Shown here piece by piece: positions 61,061-64,000 of a DNA stretch of 64,000 bases. Position 1 is the stretch's first letter, and every line of letters begins with the position of its first letter. The translations under genes were made by a program, and so were the position numbers. Below the pieces are notes generated by a model. That model searched no databases and had not been told where the DNA came from. It saw only the letters and a list, made by a program, of their open reading frames with translations. Source of the DNA: Filimonas sp. (GTDB lineage: Bacteria; Bacteroidota; Bacteroidia; Chitinophagales; Chitinophagaceae); NCBI GenBank assembly GCA_017306865.1, contig JAFKHH010000013.1, positions 248,001 through 312,000 of the forward strand. Direction: 5' to 3'.

Positions 61061-61621
61061 GTATGCAGTTCGAAACAACAAAGAAAGGGAAAAAACTATT
61101 CGGATGGGCGATTGGGAGGGAAGAAACGTGAATCGTGAGACGGTAATCGTGAATAAGGAATGTGAGTGGTGAGTGGTCAGTTGTGAGTTAGGAATAGTCA
61201 TTAGGTTAATAAGCATGAGTCATTTTCTCTGTGTTCTTTGCGCGCTTTGCGATACTTGTCCGACGGTATCATCCAGGCTGTCTTATACGTCTTTACGTGA
61301 AATCTCAAATTCAGCGATTTAAAATCCGTTAACAATCCATTTGTCGTCTATTAACAACAATAACGGTATTCGTGATCTTAACTTAGTCATGACTAAGGAG
61401 AAAACTTTAACCATTATTCAAAAAAGCAGTTTCCAGTACTACTTTAAACTGATTGCTTATGCTATATCACACCTGGTATTGTAGTGCAGACTTTTGAGCA
61501 CCATTTTCCTGATAAGGCATACTTCACTTAATTTTTTCTCTGTTACTATGCTATTCCCGTCCCGGATGAAGAATCGGTTGTACCTACCCTGATCGATCGA
61601 TTTTTAAAACAAACCTTGCAT
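61061..61621. other. Divergent region upstream of susC-like gene, with 16-bp palindrome
   Basis: No gene seen. Near the kinase gene are the words GTGAATCGTGAGACGG (from 61128) and GTGAGTGGTGAGTGGTCAGT (from 61164) and a text-like repeat (61219-61250). A perfect 16-bp palindrome CTTAGTCATGACTAAG lies at 61382-61397, 224 bases before the receptor ATG, a possible regulator site. The 220-base leader that follows has no recognised riboswitch. Confidence 0.55.
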
Positions 61622-64000
61622 ATGAACAAGCAATCATCCCTTATGCGGGCATGTTTGGCAAACATGCTTGTGCTATTATTCCTGGGCATGTCCCCGACAT
61701 TGTTTGCACAAACCAAAACTGTCAAAGGCCACGTAACAGACAACAGTAATGCACCTATAGAAGGGGCATCTGTCCGGCAAAAAGGCTCCAAGACGGGTAC
61801 TGTAACAGCTATGGATGGCTCTTACTCACTTGTAGTGACTATGGCCGGTTCCTCCACAATTATTATTAACGCAGTAGGTTTTGAAACGAAAGAACTTACC
61901 GCATCCGGCGAAACACTGGATGTAAAGCTGAGTGCTGCCTCGTCTAACCTGCAAGACGTAGTAGTGATCGGTTATGGTACAGCACGTAAGACAGACCTTA
62001 CCGGCGCTGTAGGTACAGTAAAGGCAGCGCAATTACAAGAGCGCCCTGCTGCATCGCTCAACCAGGCGCTGTCAGGCCGGATAGCCGGTGTGCAGGTGAA
62101 CACAAACTCCGGAAGGCCGGGTGGTCAAACAAACATCCGCATACGCGGTTTTAGCTCCATCAACACAACGAATAATCCATTGTATGTGATCGATGGCGTT
62201 ATTCTGCCGGTAGGCTCGCAGGATAACAACTCAAATGCGATTGATTATATCAACCCAAGTGACATTGCATCTGTGGAAGTATTGAAAGATGCCTCTGCCA
62301 CTGCGATCTATGGCGCACGAGGTGCAAATGGTGTGATACTCATTACTACCAAACGCGGCACAAGTGGTGGAATGCGTGTGACGTATGATGCGGATTTCAG
62401 TATGAATAAAATAGGGCCGCACCGGGTAGAAATGCTGGACGCAAACGAATTTATACAGGTAGAAAATCTTACCTACGATAACATAAAAGTGTATGACCCT
62501 GTGGGCTGGGCAAGCGGTGCTTACGCTACAAAAGTAGACCCGCGTGTAAAGCGTGCAAACCTGCCTAACCTGTTTGATGCGAATGGTAACCCAAAGTACA
62601 ATACAGACTGGCTGAAGGCTTCCACACAAGATAAGTTATCCCAAAACCACCAGGTGGGTTTTACCGGTGGTAACCAGGCCAGCCAGTTTGGTGTATTCCT
62701 GGGCTACAGGGATGATGAAGGTTTGCTGCTGAACTCTTATCTCAAACGGTATTCTGCACGTTTTGTGTTTGATGCACAAATGAAGCCGTGGCTGAAAGTA
62801 GGTGGCACGCTTAGTTACAACAACCAGGAAGAGAATATTGTAGACCAGGGCACAGGCGGGTTGAATTCTGTACGTATGATCACAGAAGCATTTCCTTTCA
62901 TGCCTGTTAAATTCCCGGATGGAACCTGGGGTGATAATCAATTATACCCGGGAGCGGAGGGTGGTTCTAATCCTGTGCATATATTAACGGACAGGAAGAA
63001 TATTGTACAGACTCAGACTACGCTTGGTAGTGTATTCACCAATATCAATTTTGCAAAAGGATTGGAGATGCGCACGGTACTAGGTACAAACGTGGTAACA
63101 CGCGGCGTGAATCAATATGCTACCAAAAAACTCTATGGCATATCTGACGGGCAAAATGGTACAGCGTCTGTAAGTAACAGGAGGGAAACTTACTGGTCAC
63201 TGGAAAACTACCTGACTTACAACAAGCGCTTTGGCAAAGACCACTCTTTCACCGGCATGCTTGGTCTTGCCTGGCAGGCAACCAACATCTTCAACATCAG
63301 TGCTGGTTCGCAAAATTTTACCTCTGATTTTTTCGAGTATAACAACATCGGCGTAGGTAGTTCAAGCCCTACTTACGGATCGGGCAGGAGCCGCTTTGCT
63401 ATGAACTCTTACTTCGCACGTTTAAACTATGCTTTCAAAGACAGGTATTTGTTTACGTTGACAGGGCGTGAAGACGGCTCTTCCAAATTTGGAGAGAATC
63501 ATAAGTATGCATTCTTTCCTTCCGGCGCTTTTGCGTGGAAGGTATCTGAAGAAGATTTCCTGAAACACAATAAGGTGATCTCTAACCTGAAGTTCCGCAC
63601 CTCTTATGGTGTAACAGGTAACTCGGAGTCGCCGGCATACGCTGCACTGGCAACACTTGCAAATAATTTTGCTGTCATCAATGGTACTAAGGTAACAGGC
63701 ATAGGCATAGGAAGATTGGCAAACCCTGACCTGCGTTGGGAAAAGACAGCGCAGTACGATGCGGGCCTTGAACTAGGTTTGTTCAACAACAGGATTTCCT
63801 TTGAAGCAGATGTGTATTACAGGAAGACAACAGATATGTTGCTGGATGCACCTGTGCCACGTACAAGCGGGTATGCAACCATCAGGAAGAACATTGGTTC
63901 AATGGAAAACAAAGGTTTAGAACTGGCACTGAATACAGTGAATATTGAAAACGAAAATTTCTCCTGGAGCACTACGTTCAATATTTCCTTCAATAAAAAC
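61622..64000 (+). CDS. SusC/RagA family TonB-linked outer-membrane receptor (partial, runs off window)
   Basis: The first 793 residues of a SusC-type receptor that imports oligosaccharides or peptides with a SusD lipoprotein. Signal peptide (ACLANMLVLLFLGMSPTLFAQ), carboxypeptidase-regulatory domain starting TKTVKGHVTDNSNAPIEGAS, the SusC/RagA signature DVVVIGYGTARKTDLTGAV (about 118-136), and plug motif IASVEVLKDASATAIYGARGANGVI (about 219-243), then barrel strands. There is no stop before the window end, so the C-terminus and any susD partner lie beyond. The ATG at 61622 opens directly on the signal peptide. Divergent from a histidine kinase/response regulator pair. Confidence 0.96.
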   Translation, partial: MNKQSSLMRACLANMLVLLFLGMSPTLFAQTKTVKGHVTDNSNAPIEGASVRQKGSKTGTVTAMDGSYSLVVTMAGSSTIIINAVGFETKELTASGETLDVKLSAASSNLQDVVVIGYGTARKTDLTGAVGTVKAAQLQERPAASLNQALSGRIAGVQVNTNSGRPGGQTNIRIRGFSSINTTNNPLYVIDGVILPVGSQDNNSNAIDYINPSDIASVEVLKDASATAIYGARGANGVILITTKRGTSGGMRVTYDADFSMNKIGPHRVEMLDANEFIQVENLTYDNIKVYDPVGWASGAYATKVDPRVKRANLPNLFDANGNPKYNTDWLKASTQDKLSQNHQVGFTGGNQASQFGVFLGYRDDEGLLLNSYLKRYSARFVFDAQMKPWLKVGGTLSYNNQEENIVDQGTGGLNSVRMITEAFPFMPVKFPDGTWGDNQLYPGAEGGSNPVHILTDRKNIVQTQTTLGSVFTNINFAKGLEMRTVLGTNVVTRGVNQYATKKLYGISDGQNGTASVSNRRETYWSLENYLTYNKRFGKDHSFTGMLGLAWQATNIFNISAGSQNFTSDFFEYNNIGVGSSSPTYGSGRSRFAMNSYFARLNYAFKDRYLFTLTGREDGSSKFGENHKYAFFPSGAFAWKVSEEDFLKHNKVISNLKFRTSYGVTGNSESPAYAALATLANNFAVINGTKVTGIGIGRLANPDLRWEKTAQYDAGLELGLFNNRISFEADVYYRKTTDMLLDAPVPRTSGYATIRKNIGSMENKGLELALNTVNIENENFSWSTTFNISFNKN

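Noticed and set aside
1-64000. CRISPR arrays, rRNA, tRNA
   Set aside because: No regularly spaced identical repeats and no cloverleaf with a TTCGA loop could be found by eye; a computed tRNA scan could still overturn this.

Overview
The window comes from a chromosome of the phylum Bacteroidota, most likely family Chitinophagaceae (Chitinophaga/Niastella-like; the genus is inference). Evidence: a SusC/RagA-type TonB-linked receptor, a second TonB-dependent receptor with a carboxypeptidase-regulatory domain, a secreted protein with a gliding-motility-type (T9SS type B) C-terminus, a DUF5686 protein, a GH92 mannosidase, a single-subunit cytochrome b succinate dehydrogenase, absence of clear Shine-Dalgarno sequences, and -7 boxes of the form TAnnTTTG just upstream of many starts. 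No rRNA, tRNA, CRISPR array, prophage or intact insertion sequence was seen.

Layout. 0.1-6.2 kb: two short-chain dehydrogenases, the second lacking the Tyr/Lys catalytic pair, then a 1320-residue membrane-bound NRPS-like protein with epsilon-poly-lysine-synthetase architecture. 6.4-15 kb: argS, a GtrA protein, a decapeptide-repeat solenoid protein, a DUF5686 protein and dnaK. 15.3-17 kb: an AT-rich two-gene cassette of unknown function. 17.2-30.4 kb: an acid-phosphatase lipoprotein, a 65-residue small protein behind an operator-like promoter, etfB-etfA, a TPR protein, outer-membrane and secreted proteins, glnS, tilS, rhomboid protease and rlmH. 30.9-36.4 kb: a DUF1361 protein, a B12-type radical SAM enzyme, and a creD locus with its own winged-helix regulator and matching operator-like palindromes. 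36.7-46.1 kb: TonB receptor, OprP-like porin, DASS dicarboxylate carrier and sdhCAB, which together read as uptake and oxidation of C4-dicarboxylates. 46.2-55.9 kb: a retropepsin-like exported protein, a five-gene efflux operon (TolC, HlyD, two ABC-2 permeases, 14-TM MFS pump) without an ATPase, and acetyltransferase, Crp-like regulator and SMR exporter genes. 56.2-64 kb: GH92 mannosidase, a histidine kinase/response regulator pair, and a SusC-type receptor that runs off the window.

The spaces between genes are the most unusual part. They are largely built from several recurring families of inverted repeats: (A) TTTGAAATTTGAGATTTGAAAT arms, mostly at same-strand gene junctions including inside the etf and sdh operons; (B) loose TTTAATTGTTATATGGTT arms, mostly at gene ends; (C) GC-rich 16+1+16 hairpins AAACCTGRCAGGTCTT with pair-preserving changes; (D) a 15-base quasi-palindrome AGATATTCCATATCT in spaced pairs; (E) ATAGGGTATATAAAGT arms; and text-like repeats of the CTTTGTGTCTTTGTGG kind. 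Function is unknown; position suggests termination for C and transcript processing or stability for A.
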